Assembly (NCBI RefSeq): GCF_003056055.1 | Contig: NZ_PYFP01000002.1 | Location: 124,001 to 188,000, forward strand | Length of the DNA stretch: 64,000 bases | Source of the DNA: Glaciimonas sp. PCH181 | Lineage (GTDB): Bacteria; Pseudomonadota; Gammaproteobacteria; Burkholderiales; Burkholderiaceae_D | Direction: 5' to 3' | Shown here: one piece after another, positions 38,100 through 47,312 of the stretch | How positions within the stretch are numbered: position 1 is the first letter of the stretch | How the letters are laid out: every line of letters begins with the position of its first letter | Notes under the pieces: model-generated | Seen by the model: only the letters and a program-made list of their open reading frames with translations | The model's database searches: none | Told to the model about the DNA's origin: nothing | Translations under genes and position numbers: made by a program

Positions 38100-38879
38100 T
38101 TAAACCCCGTGCGCTGCGCGCCAGCCCAGGCCTTCGCTGGTGCCTGCCTTCGGCTTGTATTCACACCCGATCCAGCCGTCGTAACCGATTCCATCTAAAA
38201 ACGCGAACAGAAAACGATAGTTAATTTCGCCTGTGCCGGGCTCAAAGCGACCTGGATTGTCGGCTAGCTGGACGTGACCGATTGAGTCGAGATTGGCTTT
38301 AATGGTATTGGCGAGTTCGCCTTCCATTCGTTGCATGTGATAGATGTCGTATTGCACAAAAATATTCTTTGAGCCGGTTGCCTTGATCAGGTCCAGGGCT
38401 TGCTGCGTTCCACTCAAATAGAAGCCGGGAATATCGAAAGTATTGATCGGTTCGATCAGCAAACGGATGCCCGCTTCTTGCAATTTATCGGCAGCAAATT
38501 TTAGATTGCTGACGACTGTGGCTTCGGCAGTTTCTGCACTGACGCCAGACGGTGTAATGCCGACCAGACAGTTGAGCTGCTTCACGCCTAGCACCTTGGC
38601 GTAACGCAGCGCTTCGTCTACGCCTTCTTTAAATTCACTGACACGATCTGGATGACAGGCAATGCCCCGCTCGCCTGCTTCCCAATTTCCGGCTGGTAAA
38701 TTGTGCAAGACCAGTTCTAGACCATGCGTCTGTAATTTATCGCTGATTTCTTCTGCACGAAACGCGTACGGAAACAGAAATTCGACACCTTTGAATCCGG
38801 CTTTAGCTGCTGCGCCGAAACGCTCTATAAAAGGTAATTCGGTAAACAGCATGGTGAGATTGGCGGCTAGTTTTGTCAT
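38100..38879 (-). CDS. hyi: hydroxypyruvate isomerase
   Basis: Interconverts hydroxypyruvate and tartronate semialdehyde. The protein has 259 residues and the xylose-isomerase-like TIM-barrel fold. Recognisable parts are LTMLFTELPFIERFGAAAKAGFKGVEFLFPY at the N-terminus, LIEPINTFDIPGFYL (metal-binding Glu) and QLADNPGRFEPGTGEINY near the C-terminus. A GAGGAG ribosome binding site precedes the ATG. It lies 57 bp after gcl and is probably in one operon with gcl and glxR. Confidence 0.95.
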   Translation of the reverse strand: MTKLAANLTMLFTELPFIERFGAAAKAGFKGVEFLFPYAFRAEEISDKLQTHGLELVLHNLPAGNWEAGERGIACHPDRVSEFKEGVDEALRYAKVLGVKQLNCLVGITPSGVSAETAEATVVSNLKFAADKLQEAGIRLLIEPINTFDIPGFYLSGTQQALDLIKATGSKNIFVQYDIYHMQRMEGELANTIKANLDSIGHVQLADNPGRFEPGTGEINYRFLFAFLDGIGYDGWIGCEYKPKAGTSEGLGWRAAHGV

Positions 38880-38936
38880 ACTTTTCTCCTCAACTTAATT
38901 AATCGGGCAAACAATGCAGACGGTGGCGTAAGACAA

Positions 38937-40712
38937 TTAGTCCAGCAAACTTACTGCTGTAGGCGCATCGGCACGGCACGTTGCCAAATCTTCAAACTCA
39001 TTAATATTGTCAATTTCAGTACCCATCGCAACGTTGGTGACGCGCTCCAAAATGATTTCGACCACTACCGGCACACGGAACTCGGCCATCCAGCGTTTTG
39101 CTTGCGCGAAGGCGTCTTGCAGCGCATTTGGATCGGTGACACGGATCGCCTTGCAACCCAGACCTTCCACCACGGCGACGTGATCGACGCCGTAACCGTT
39201 CAGCTCTGGCGCGTTGATATTTTCAAACGCCAGTTGAACGCAATAATCCATCTCAAAACCGCGCTGCGCCTGACGAATCAAACCGAGGTAGGAATTATTA
39301 ACGACGACATGCAGATACGGCAGATTGAACTGGGCACCGACGGCTAATTCTTCGATCATGAACTGGAAATCGTAATCGCCTGAAATCGCGACGACTTCGC
39401 GCTTTGGATCAGCGACACACACACCTAACGCCGCAGAAATAGTCCATCCCAACGGTCCGGCCTGACCGCAATTAATCCAGTGCCGGGCGTGATAGACGTG
39501 CAGGAATTGCGCTGCGGCGATTTGCGACAAACCGATTGTGCTCACATAGCAAGTATCGCGACCGAATGCACGGTTCATTTCTTCATACACACGTTGCGGC
39601 TTGACCGGGACATTCTCAAAATGCGTACGACGTTGCAGTGTGCGTTTACGCTCTTGGCACTCACGCAACCAAGCCGAGCGATCCGGTAATTTACCCGCTG
39701 CCTTCAGTTCTTTTGCGACTTCAATAAACAACGTCAATGCAGCTTTAGCGTCGGAAACAATCCCGTAATCCGGACCAAATACGCGACCAATCTGCGTCGG
39801 CTCAATATCCACGTGTACAAATTTACGGCCCTTGGTAAATACTTCAACCGAGCCGGTATGACGATTGGCCCAGCGATTGCCAATACCCAAAACGAAGTCA
39901 GACGCCAGCATCGTTGCGTTGCCGTAGCGATGGCTGGTTTGCAAACCCACCATGCCCGCCATTTGCGGATGATCATCGGGAATTGCGCCCCATGCCATCA
40001 GCGTTGGGATCACCGGAACGCCGGTCAACTCGGCAAACTCTACCGCCAGATCGGCAGCATCGGCGTTGATGACACCGCCACCAATGGTCAGCAAAGGCCG
40101 TTCGGACTCGCCCAGCATAGTCAGGGCTTTTTCAATCTGGGCACGGGAAGCTTTCGGTTTATAGACCGATAACGACTCATACGTATCTGGATCGAATTCG
40201 ATTTCAGCGACTTGCACATCAAATGGCAAATCGATCAATACAGGGCCGGGGCGGCCTGAACGCATCAAATGGAAAGCTTGCTGAAATACGCGTGGCACCA
40301 GCGCTGGCTCGCGCACTGTTACCGCCCATTTTGTGACCGGCTTGGCGATCGACTCAATATCGACGGCCTGAAAATCTTCTTTGTACAAACGTGCACGCGG
40401 TGCCTGACCGGTAATACACAGAATAGGAATTGAATCTGCCTGCGCAGAATACAAACCAGTAATCATGTCTGTGCCAGCAGGACCGGAGGTGCCGATACAC
40501 ACGCCGATATTGCCAGCGGCGGCACGGGTGTAACCTTCGGCCATGTGTGAGGCGCCCTCAACGTGGCGTGCCAATACGTGCTTGATGCCACCGTGCTTTT
40601 TCATCGCAGAATAAAGCGGGTTGATGGCCGCGCCGGGTACGCCAAACGCCTGCAAGCAGCCTTCTTTTTCTAATACAAGTACTGCCGCGTCAATTGCTCT
40701 CATCTTTGCCAT
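38937..40712 (-). CDS. gcl: glyoxylate carboligase (tartronate-semialdehyde synthase)
   Basis: Thiamine-diphosphate enzyme that joins two glyoxylate molecules to tartronate semialdehyde and CO2. The protein has 591 residues, with an N-terminal PYR domain, a central FAD-binding-like domain and a C-terminal PP domain. Val51 in [10 protein letters not shown] stands where other ThDP enzymes have the catalytic glutamate; this Val is the known hallmark of Gcl. The ThDP/Mg motif starts GDYDFQF and ends NNSYLG. The ATG has a GGAGG ribosome binding site. First gene of the gcl-hyi-glxR operon, divergent from a LysR regulator; glyoxylate from allantoate breakdown would be its substrate. Confidence 0.97.
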   Translation of the reverse strand: MAKMRAIDAAVLVLEKEGCLQAFGVPGAAINPLYSAMKKHGGIKHVLARHVEGASHMAEGYTRAAAGNIGVCIGTSGPAGTDMITGLYSAQADSIPILCITGQAPRARLYKEDFQAVDIESIAKPVTKWAVTVREPALVPRVFQQAFHLMRSGRPGPVLIDLPFDVQVAEIEFDPDTYESLSVYKPKASRAQIEKALTMLGESERPLLTIGGGVINADAADLAVEFAELTGVPVIPTLMAWGAIPDDHPQMAGMVGLQTSHRYGNATMLASDFVLGIGNRWANRHTGSVEVFTKGRKFVHVDIEPTQIGRVFGPDYGIVSDAKAALTLFIEVAKELKAAGKLPDRSAWLRECQERKRTLQRRTHFENVPVKPQRVYEEMNRAFGRDTCYVSTIGLSQIAAAQFLHVYHARHWINCGQAGPLGWTISAALGVCVADPKREVVAISGDYDFQFMIEELAVGAQFNLPYLHVVVNNSYLGLIRQAQRGFEMDYCVQLAFENINAPELNGYGVDHVAVVEGLGCKAIRVTDPNALQDAFAQAKRWMAEFRVPVVVEIILERVTNVAMGTEIDNINEFEDLATCRADAPTAVSLLD

Positions 40713-40833
40713 AGTGCCTCCGGGATAGCTAATGCATGATTGGTCAGTGCCGCTCTGGTCTTGCTACGGCGTTGCTGATGCTGGGATTACGGTTTTTGAA
40801 GCGAATTACAGTTGATGAAGCACATCCTATAAG

Positions 40834-40871
40834 CAAACTTTATGTTTGATAAGAAGACAAACTGTCTGTTT
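40834..40871. promoter_or_regulatory. two AAAC-N5-GTTT palindromes between gcl and its LysR gene
   Basis: CAAAC TTTAT GTTTG at 40834-40848 and AAAC TGTCT GTTT at 40859-40871. The centres are 24 bp apart, a little over two helical turns. They sit in the 212-bp divergent region, so they are good candidates for the LysR operator controlling gcl. Confidence 0.5.
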
Positions 40872-40924
40872 ATTCCATACTTTTTATATCGAATAAGCAG
40901 TAAAGTACGCAATTGGAGGGATAT

Positions 40925-41836
40925 ATGGACAAATTGAAACAAATTGAGGCATTCGTTAGCGTGGTCGAAAAAGGTAGTCTGGCGAGTGCCGCGCTGGAAC
41001 AAAGCATCACGCCCGTCATGCTGGGACGGCGCATCGATGCGTTGGAAAAACGGCTTGGGACGAAATTAATGCACCGCACGACGCGGCATTTAACGCTGAC
41101 CGAGCAAGGCACGGTATTTCTGGATCATTGCCGCAAATTGTTAGCGGAGCTGGATTTTGCCGAAAAAATTATTTCCGAAGGCCGCCACAAAGCTACCGGC
41201 CATCTGGTGGTATCCGCGCCAGCAGCGTTCGGCCGAAAACATGTCGCACCGCACGCCCCTGCATTTATCGCCACCAATCCAGAGGTAAAAATTTCGTTCA
41301 ATCTGACCGATCGCGTGGTTGATCTGGTGCGTGAAGGCTACGACATCAGCATCCGTATCGGCGGCACCATCGACCCGAATTTCGTCGCCGTAAAACTAGC
41401 GGGAAATCGCCGCGTAGTCTGCGCCACGCCGCAATACCTCGCACAAAATGGCATCCCTGAAACGCTGGACGATATTGCTCACCACAATTGCTTATCCTTT
41501 AATTTACAAGGCGGCCAGCAACGCGGCTGGTACTTTCAGCAAGGCGGCAAGCCAATCATTATCAAAGCTGAAGGAAATCTGGATTGCAACGATGGCGAAT
41601 TGCTGCATCGCTGGGTGAGTGAAAGTTTAGGCCTGGCCTGGCGTTCTACGTGGGAAATCCAGTCGCAATTAGCCTCCGGCGAACTGATCACGGTATTGGA
41701 TGAATTTGCATTACCGCATTACGACATCATGGCGGTGTACCCGCAACAACGGCATTTACCGGCTAAAACCCGGTTTTTTATTGATCGACTGAAGGAAACC
41801 TATGCGCAGCCGGGGTATTGGACGCAAAGCAACTAG
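40925..41836 (+). CDS. LysR-family transcriptional regulator, divergent from gcl
   Basis: Regulator of 303 residues from the ATG at 40925, which has a GGAGGG ribosome binding site (an upstream TTG lies inside that site). The N-terminal helix-turn-helix is MDKLKQIEAFVSVVEKGSLASAALEQSITPVMLGRRIDALEKRLG with the last part quoted only to show the LysR pattern; the effector domain starts near residue 90 and has the LVVSAPAAFGR and YDISIRIG stretches of the CrgA-like group. Its divergent position suggests control of the glyoxylate operon. The tam remnant begins about 33 bp after its stop. Confidence 0.93.
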   Translation: MDKLKQIEAFVSVVEKGSLASAALEQSITPVMLGRRIDALEKRLGTKLMHRTTRHLTLTEQGTVFLDHCRKLLAELDFAEKIISEGRHKATGHLVVSAPAAFGRKHVAPHAPAFIATNPEVKISFNLTDRVVDLVREGYDISIRIGGTIDPNFVAVKLAGNRRVVCATPQYLAQNGIPETLDDIAHHNCLSFNLQGGQQRGWYFQQGGKPIIIKAEGNLDCNDGELLHRWVSESLGLAWRSTWEIQSQLASGELITVLDEFALPHYDIMAVYPQQRHLPAKTRFFIDRLKETYAQPGYWTQSN

Positions 41837-41869
41837 TTATTTACGACGGATGTAATAGGCACATCCATT

Positions 41870-42094
41870 TTCTGGCGGACGACCTATTACCACGCCCTGC
41901 CGGGTGGTGCGGCCGCAATAGTGGAGTGGTTTAAAGGAAGTGGCTTAAGACCGTTTTTGTCGCGGCTCAATGAAGAAGAGCAAGGTGAATATCTGGAACG
42001 CTATCAAGCAGCGTTGCAGGAAATTTATCCCGCATTAGCAGACGGAACCGTCCTTTTACCTTTTCCAAGACTGTTTATTATCGCTACGCGGTAA
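41870..42094 (+). pseudogene. tam: C-terminal remnant of trans-aconitate 2-methyltransferase
   Basis: An open stretch of 74 codons ending in TAA at 42092 reads [13 protein letters not shown], then [21 protein letters not shown] and ends [13 protein letters not shown]. This matches the C-terminal third of Tam (E. coli: WRTTYYHQMP, GLRPYL, AFPRLFIVARR). No start codon, ribosome binding site or N-terminal SAM-binding part exists; upstream of 41870 the homology stops abruptly, 33 bp past the LysR stop. It is a truncated gene left by a deletion or insertion of neighbouring DNA. Confidence 0.85.
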
Positions 42095-42397
42095 GCCGAC
42101 ATTCAGTCAAGACTCTTAGGGTGCGGACAATCTCCCTTCAAAGTGGAACGATTTTCAGCGACTTTAAGGGCTGCGCTTGCTAAATGTCGAGCGCTCAACC
42201 CAAAGAGCGCATAAAATCTACCACTTGGTGATATAGCTTTTCACGTGATGAAGCATTGCTTGCATGAAATGGCCATCTCCCGATGAAGTCAGCGGCCAAT
42301 AACATTGGCCGCTGGCAACAGGAAGCACTAATACGGTGCAAAAACTGTCGTATCGCCACACCAATAACTCCGCTCCACCAACTGCAAGGAAATTAAA
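42095..42397. other. gap before icd with a strong hairpin
   Basis: No ORF is supported. At 42290-42314 there is a perfect 11-bp hairpin, CAGCGGCCAAT with loop AAC and its complement, 84 bp before the icd start. It lacks a T-run, so it is more likely an mRNA leader structure or protein site than a terminator. Confidence 0.5.
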
Positions 42398-44632
42398 GTG
42401 ACTACCGGTAAATCAACGATCATTTACACCCTTACTGATGAGGCGCCACTGTTGGCGACTTATGCTTTTCTGCCGATCATCCAGACGTTCACCGCACCAG
42501 CCGGCATCGATGTCGTCAAGAGCGACGTTTCGGTAGCAGCGCGGATTCTTTGCGCGTTCTCCGACATCCTCCCTGAAGAGCAAAAAGTGCCGGACAATCT
42601 GGCTGCGTTGGGCCTTCTGACACAAGAACCAGAAACAAATATCATCAAGCTGCCAAACATCAGCGCCTCAATTCCGCAATTGATCAACGCGATTCGCGAA
42701 CTGCAAGCACGCGGCTACGCGATCCCTGACTTCCCTGAAGATCCTAAGACCGACGCAGAAAAAGAAAATTTAAAGCGTTATTCAAAGGCATTGGGCAGTG
42801 CGGTTAATCCAGTGTTGCGTGAAGGCAATTCCGATCGTCGCGCCCCGGCTGCGGTGAAACGTTACGCGCGCAAGAATCCGCATTCGATGTCTAAATGGAG
42901 TCCTGCATCGCGTACCCACGTTTCGCACATGCACGGTGGCGATTTCTACGCCAGCGAAAAATGTATGACGATGAGCAAGGCTTGCGATGTCAAGATGGAA
43001 CTGGTGACCAAGGATGGCGCAACCGTCGTCTTGAAAAATAAAGTGTCGCTGCTCGAAGGCGAGATCATCGACAGCATGTTCATGAGCAAGAAAGCGCTGT
43101 GCAAGTTCTACGAAGAGCAGATGGAAGACGCGCGCGAAACCGGCGTGATGCTGTCCTTGCACGTGAAGGCGACGATGATGAAAGTCTCGCATCCGATCGT
43201 TTTTGGACATGCGGTAAAGATTTTCTACAAAGAAGCCTTCGCTAAACACGGCAAACTGTTCGAAGAGCTGGGCGTGAATGCCAATAACGGCTTGAGCAGT
43301 GTTTACGACAAGATTGCCACGCTGCCAGAATCGAAGCGCGACGAAGTTATCAAAGATTTGCACGCCTGCCACGAACACCGTCCAGAACTGGCGATGGTGG
43401 ATTCGGCTAAGGGTATCTCCAATCTGCACGCGCCTAACGATGTGATCGTGGATGCATCAATGCCAGCCATGATCCGTCTGGGCGGCAAAATGTGGGGTGC
43501 GGATGGCCGTCCGAAAGATACCAAGGCAGTTATTCCGGAAAGCACGTTCGCCCGGATTTATCAGGAAATGATTAACTTCTGCAAAACCAACGGTGCATTC
43601 GATCCGACCACGATGGGCACAGTGCCGAACGTCGGGCTAATGGCGCAAAAAGCGGAAGAATACGGCTCGCATGACAAAACTTTTGAAGTGCCAGCCAATG
43701 GCGTAGCACGGATTGTTGATGTTGACGGCACGGTGCTGTTGGAACAAAACGTGGAAGAAGGCGATATCTGGCGTATGTGCCAGGTTAAAGATGCCCCGAT
43801 CCGCGACTGGGTCAAATTGGCCGTGAACCGCGCCCGTTTGTCGGGTATGCCAGCGATTTTCTGGTTAGACGAGTACCGTCCGCATGAAGCTGAGTTGATC
43901 AAGAAGGTCAGGACTTATCTGAAGGAATACGACCTGACCGGCCTTGACATTCAAATCATGTCGCAAGTCCGTGCCATGCGTTACACGCTGGAGCGCGTCA
44001 TCCGCGGCAAAGACACTATTTCGGTCACCGGTAACATTTTGCGCGATTATCTGACGGACTTGTTCCCAATTATGGAACTGGGCACCAGCGCTAAGATGTT
44101 GTCGATTGTGCCACTGATGGCAGGCGGCGGGATGTTTGAAACCGGCGCGGGCGGATCAGCACCGAAGCACGTCAAACAGTTGGTAGAAGAAAACCATCTG
44201 CGTTGGGATTCGTTGGGTGAATTTTTAGCCTTGGCAGTATCGCTGGAAGATGTCGGTATTAAAACCGGCAATAACAAAGCGACGATCCTGGCAAAAACCC
44301 TCGATGATGCGACTGGCAAACTGCTAGAGAACAATAAATCACCTTCGCCACGCACTGGCGAACTAGACAATCGCGGCAGCCAATTCTATCTGGCGATGTA
44401 TTGGGCACAGGCGCTGGCGGCACAGACTGAAGATGCGCAATTGCAGGCGCATTTTGCCCCATTAGCCAAGAGCCTCACTGAAAATGAGCAGGCTATTACC
44501 GAAGAGTTGAAAGCGGTACAGGGTAAAGCTGTGGATATCGGCGGTTACTTCCTTCTCGATGAGAAGAAAGTTGAAGCAGTTATGCGGCCTAGCACGACCT
44601 TCAATACTGCATTGAGCGCTGCAAACGTTTGA
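42398..44632 (+). CDS. icd: monomeric NADP-dependent isocitrate dehydrogenase
   Basis: Oxidises isocitrate to 2-oxoglutarate with NADP in the TCA cycle. The 744-residue length and sequence are those of the monomeric IDH class, unrelated in length to the roughly 415-residue dimeric enzyme. Landmarks are [10 protein letters not shown] at the N-terminus, [43 protein letters not shown] and [12 protein letters not shown]. The start is GTG at 42398 with a good AAGGA ribosome binding site. A strong terminator follows. It stands as a single-gene unit after the tam remnant. Confidence 0.96.
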   Translation: MTTGKSTIIYTLTDEAPLLATYAFLPIIQTFTAPAGIDVVKSDVSVAARILCAFSDILPEEQKVPDNLAALGLLTQEPETNIIKLPNISASIPQLINAIRELQARGYAIPDFPEDPKTDAEKENLKRYSKALGSAVNPVLREGNSDRRAPAAVKRYARKNPHSMSKWSPASRTHVSHMHGGDFYASEKCMTMSKACDVKMELVTKDGATVVLKNKVSLLEGEIIDSMFMSKKALCKFYEEQMEDARETGVMLSLHVKATMMKVSHPIVFGHAVKIFYKEAFAKHGKLFEELGVNANNGLSSVYDKIATLPESKRDEVIKDLHACHEHRPELAMVDSAKGISNLHAPNDVIVDASMPAMIRLGGKMWGADGRPKDTKAVIPESTFARIYQEMINFCKTNGAFDPTTMGTVPNVGLMAQKAEEYGSHDKTFEVPANGVARIVDVDGTVLLEQNVEEGDIWRMCQVKDAPIRDWVKLAVNRARLSGMPAIFWLDEYRPHEAELIKKVRTYLKEYDLTGLDIQIMSQVRAMRYTLERVIRGKDTISVTGNILRDYLTDLFPIMELGTSAKMLSIVPLMAGGGMFETGAGGSAPKHVKQLVEENHLRWDSLGEFLALAVSLEDVGIKTGNNKATILAKTLDDATGKLLENNKSPSPRTGELDNRGSQFYLAMYWAQALAAQTEDAQLQAHFAPLAKSLTENEQAITEELKAVQGKAVDIGGYFLLDEKKVEAVMRPSTTFNTALSAANV

Positions 44633-44711
44633 GCGTAATGTAATAAATATGCAGTAGTAAATACTGTAGCAATACTGCGCTGCGCAAGGATTTATACAAT
44701 CCTGTAATACC

Positions 44712-44743
44712 ATCCGGCAAGCTTAGGCTTGCCGGATTTTTTT
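44712..44743 (+). terminator. intrinsic terminator of icd
   Basis: Perfect 11-bp stem ATCCGGCAAGC/GCTTGCCGGAT with loop TTAG, followed by six T. It is a textbook factor-independent terminator 80 bp after the icd stop. Confidence 0.9.
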
Positions 44744-44823
44744 CACTTTGCTTTTCGAAACGCCACACTTTTGAGGCTACGTATCGCCTTTCAATCGAAA
44801 TCTATCCCACGATTTCCCGTAAA

Positions 44824-45003
44824 TTATCTCGGCTCAACCGGCTTGCCGGGAAGATTTCCGCCCTCGCCTTCCCATGTTGTCAGCGCTTTTTTCTGCGAGC
44901 TTTGATCAGCTTGCGCACGAGCAAGCCTTTGTTTGCTGAGAACCAACAACGCCGTGAGGCTAGACACGGCTAGCATGAGTAGTGCGCTTTTATTATTAAA
45001 CAT
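44824..45003 (-). CDS. small membrane-anchored or secreted protein, unknown function
   Basis: A 59-residue ORF starting at the ATG at 45003, with an excellent ribosome binding site (AAAGGAGAGTTAA) directly before it. The N-terminus MFNNKSALLMLAVSSLTALLVL is a single hydrophobic segment, either a signal anchor or signal peptide, followed by a short polar part with LTTWEGEGGNLPGKP at the end. I do not recognise a characterised family; small proteins with a WEGEGGNLP-like end seem familiar from related bacteria. The clear ribosome binding site and hydrophobic segment are the grounds for calling it real. Confidence 0.6.
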   Translation of the reverse strand: MFNNKSALLMLAVSSLTALLVLSKQRLARAQADQSSQKKALTTWEGEGGNLPGKPVEPR

Positions 45004-45411
45004 TTAACTCTCCTTTAATGTGTGGGCCGGTTATCCAGATACCATTTCTGGAAGCGTTGCGTGCTGCCTGAAGGGTAGTCAGCAAATCAAGCGATTCACC
45101 GTGCATTCCCTGCAATAACGCATCATATCCAGCTATCCCACTGCTGCGTATAGGACATCGGCGGGCACCGATGTAGGACTAACGGAAGCTCAACCTCCAT
45201 AAAAGTCACCTTTTTGGGCCTGCCTACTTCACCGATTCCTACAACACTATCAGCTCATGTCCGATAGAAAAAAGATGACGTTCTCTCTATAGTTGACTGC
45301 AACATAGATATTCTGAAAAGTTAATTACGGACCTGCTATCAAGACTTTCGAGGAAACTGAAAAGTACATAGCGGATCTTTTGACTCACTAGTATTTCGAG
45401 AGGATCGCTTC
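45004..45411. other. gap between two small genes
   Basis: This 408-bp stretch carries the ribosome binding site of the minus-strand 59-residue gene at its left edge and that of the 25-residue gene at its right. A short hairpin, CATCGG CGGGCA CCGATG, lies near 45157-45174. No further ORF is supported. Confidence 0.4.
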
Positions 45412-45489
45412 ATGGGCAAATATTTTTTAGCATGGTTGCTTGGTGTTCCTGCCATCGCCTTAGCGCTGATCTATCTTTTCATACATTGA
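45412..45489 (+). CDS. 25-residue hydrophobic peptide
   Basis: The ATG at 45412 follows GAGAGGATCGCTTC, a fair ribosome binding site, and the ORF encodes a single transmembrane helix: MGKYFLAWLLG, then PAIALALIYLFIH and a TGA. It is too short for homology by eye. The hydrophobic design, ribosome binding site and neighbourhood of other small envelope genes make it a plausible small membrane protein; chance remains possible. Confidence 0.4.
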   Translation: MGKYFLAWLLGVPAIALALIYLFIH

Positions 45490-45638
45490 TAGTATTGACG
45501 AGATCGCGACAATCCACTCCTACTCTCTTTAAATGACGTTGACTCCCCAATGCACGGAGATGACGAGAAATGAACAAATTACCTGGTCACGATAGGTAAC
45601 CGATTGCAAGCACAGGAAAGTCACTTTTAGGAAGTGTC

Positions 45639-46154
45639 ATGAAAATCACCCAGAAATCAACAAAGATACTAATGGCGATGGCTGTCGGTAGCGTAGTTTT
45701 ACTTGGCGGTTGCGTCAGTCCTTACGACAACCAACCCTACCGGGGCGCAAACAATCCGCCCAATCAATATTCGCAGCAATACTCTCAGCCGAATCAACAA
45801 TCCTACCGGCAATCGTATAACGGTGGCGGCGTAGTTGAAGCCATTGACGTCGTGGCTGGCGAAAATAGAAGTAGCGGGATAGCTGGGGCGCTGGTCGGCG
45901 GGGTATTAGGCGGCGTGGTGGGGCATCAAATTGGTCATGGCACAGGGAACACTGTTGCCACTGTTGCGGGCGCTGTTGGGGGTGCTGCGGTCGGCAATCA
46001 AGTCGAGCAGCGCAATAACCAAAGTCCAGCGACGTATAACGTGCGTATTCGCATGAACGATAACGGTTATCAAACTATTACGCTATCGAATCCCGGAGAT
46101 TTGCGCGTGGGTGACCGCGTTCGCGTGGATAACGGGCAAATATCACGGTATTGA
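45639..46154 (+). CDS. glycine-zipper 2TM lipoprotein (SlyB/17-kDa antigen type)
   Basis: Outer-membrane lipoprotein of 171 residues. The signal peptide ends in the lipobox LLGGC (Cys25). A Gln/Asn/Tyr-rich linker follows to about residue 62, then the glycine-zipper domain with GIAGALVGGVLGGVVGHQIG and VAGAVGGAAVGNQ (about 80-125), and a C-terminal beta-rich part ending GDRVRVDNGQISRY. This arrangement is typical of SlyB/Rickettsia 17-kDa antigen relatives, which support envelope integrity under stress. The Cys after the lipobox is followed by Val and Ser, not Asp, so outer-membrane sorting is expected. Confidence 0.9.
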   Translation: MKITQKSTKILMAMAVGSVVLLGGCVSPYDNQPYRGANNPPNQYSQQYSQPNQQSYRQSYNGGGVVEAIDVVAGENRSSGIAGALVGGVLGGVVGHQIGHGTGNTVATVAGAVGGAAVGNQVEQRNNQSPATYNVRIRMNDNGYQTITLSNPGDLRVGDRVRVDNGQISRY

Positions 46155-46276
46155 TGATGGATGATGGCGGCTGAAGTCGATCGATTAACGAACTTTGGCT
46201 GCTATTGCTTCAAAAAGAATAAGAAAAATTTGTAAGCGTTACGGCAGCGTTAATAGCTTTTGCGCTTGTAGTAAAA

Positions 46277-46298
46277 ATGTCAGGTATCCGCCTGACAT
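46277..46298 (+). other. leader hairpin before the DUF3309 gene
   Basis: Perfect 8-bp stem ATGTCAGG/CCTGACAT with loop TATCCG, 35 bp before the DUF3309 start. There is no T-run. It may be an mRNA leader structure or a regulator site. Confidence 0.4.
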
Positions 46299-46333
46299 TG
46301 CAGACCGGCAACCAACCGTCAAGGAGTAAAGCA

Positions 46334-46486
46334 ATGGGCACCATTCTTCTGATTATTCTGATCCTGTTATTGATTGGTGCATTACCAACGTGGCCACACA
46401 GCCGCAGTTGGGGTTATGGCCCAAGCGGTATCACGGGCGTGATCGTTATCATCCTTATTGTATTGCTGCTCACCGGGCGCTTATAG
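46334..46486 (+). CDS. DUF3309 family small membrane protein
   Basis: A 50-residue protein starting at the ATG at 46334 with a strong AAGGAG ribosome binding site. Two hydrophobic helices (residues 3-17 and 33-47) flank the conserved middle part ALPTWPHSRSWGYGPSG, which marks DUF3309. The frame is open 19 codons upstream but without a good start. The function of the family is unknown; members are often found with stress-linked envelope genes, as here. Confidence 0.85.
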   Translation: MGTILLIILILLLIGALPTWPHSRSWGYGPSGITGVIVIILIVLLLTGRL

Positions 46487-46588
46487 AGACGAAATGGAAA
46501 ATCGATCCAGCCGGGATACGTTCGGCATGGATCAATTTCATGGCTGAAAGCGCATCGCCGATAGCCAATAATACAAAAGGAGAGATTC

Positions 46589-46915
46589 ATGGTCAGGAAA
46601 GTTATTCTGGCGTTCATATGCGCCATAGCAGCAACAAGCAGTTTTGCTGCGCCAGTCATTGCCGGGTACGGATTCGAAAACGTTCAGATGAACGACCCTC
46701 AGCGCTGGCATAGAGAAGACATGGGGCCGCGTGCCCGCTATGAAAATATGAAAAGAGAAGCTGCCGCAGCCTATCAGCAGTCGATGAATGATTGCAGAGC
46801 AATGCGCGGCAGAGATGCGATGGACTGCCGACGCGAAGCAAAAAGTAACTTCGATCAGGATATGCGACATGCACAGCGCGTGCGGGACCGTCGCGAAGAC
46901 CGAGAAATGAATTAA
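46589..46915 (+). CDS. small secreted charged protein, unknown function
   Basis: A protein of 108 residues with a typical signal peptide (MVRKVILAFICAIAATSSFA, cleavage after about residue 20) and the strong ribosome binding site AAAGGAGAG. The mature part is highly charged and helical, with repeated Arg/Asp/Glu (RCRREAKSN-like DCRREAKSNF, HAQRVRDRREDRE) and two cysteines (CRAM and CRRE) that could form a disulfide in the periplasm. I do not recognise the family. It follows the DUF3309 gene on the same strand after 102 bp. Confidence 0.7.
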   Translation: MVRKVILAFICAIAATSSFAAPVIAGYGFENVQMNDPQRWHREDMGPRARYENMKREAAAAYQQSMNDCRAMRGRDAMDCRREAKSNFDQDMRHAQRVRDRREDREMN

Positions 46916-47045
46916 TTTTTTGGTATTTTTTTGATGCAGTCCAGTGAGAGGCTTCAAATCTGGTCACTGGAGAATTGAAGCTGGCTGGATACGGCATTGA
47001 TTAGCTTGTGCGCGAATACACTTATACAATCATCAGCCCACATGC

Positions 47046-47077
47046 AAAAAGCCCGCATCAACCGATGCGGGCTTTTT
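47046..47077 (-). terminator. terminator after the distal tRNA-Glu
   Basis: Stem AAAAAGCCCGCATC and GATGCGGGCTTTTT with loop AACC, symmetrical with A- and T-runs on both sides, so it works on both strands. It ends the tRNA operon. Confidence 0.88.
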
Positions 47078-47081
47078 AACT

Positions 47082-47157
47082 TGGCGTCCCCAAGGGGATT
47101 CGAACCCCTGTACTCACCGTGAAAGGGTGATGTCCTAGGCCTCTAGACGATGGGGAC
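47082..47157 (-). tRNA. tRNA-Glu (TTC), copy 2
   Basis: A 76-nt gene with encoded CCA. The acceptor stem is GTCCCCA paired with the complementary TGGGGAC; the anticodon loop reads CTTTCAC with anticodon TTC; the T-loop GTTCGAATC is normal. It is identical over its length to the copy at 47313-47388. It is the last gene of the Ala-Glu-Glu series downstream of gltX. Confidence 0.97.
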
Positions 47158-47275
47158 AGAAATCTGTCCGTCCTGCTATGCGCGCGTGGCCACTTAACTT
47201 CGCTTGCACTTTACTACTTTTGCACTTTCGTGCTGACTGCTGCTTGCAGCACGCCCGACCTATGCGGTCTAAATA

Positions 47276-47308
47276 AAAACAGTCGCATCACTCTGATGCG
47301 ACTGTTTT
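47276..47308 (-). terminator. terminator between the two tRNA-Glu genes
   Basis: Stem AAAACAGTCGCATCA and TGATGCGACTGTTTT with loop CTC. On the minus strand it is followed by a short T-run. It means the distal tRNA-Glu needs its own promoter or readthrough. Confidence 0.82.
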
Positions 47309-47312
47309 ATCC

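Noticed and set aside
42782..43429. A 215-codon antisense frame within icd
   Set aside because: Long antisense frames are expected opposite codon-biased genes; the translation is His/Arg/Phe-rich without protein-like domains.
42398..44632. First thought of malate synthase G for the 744-residue protein because of its length and the glyoxylate genes nearby
   Set aside because: The motifs [24 protein letters not shown] and [12 protein letters not shown] are those of monomeric isocitrate dehydrogenase.
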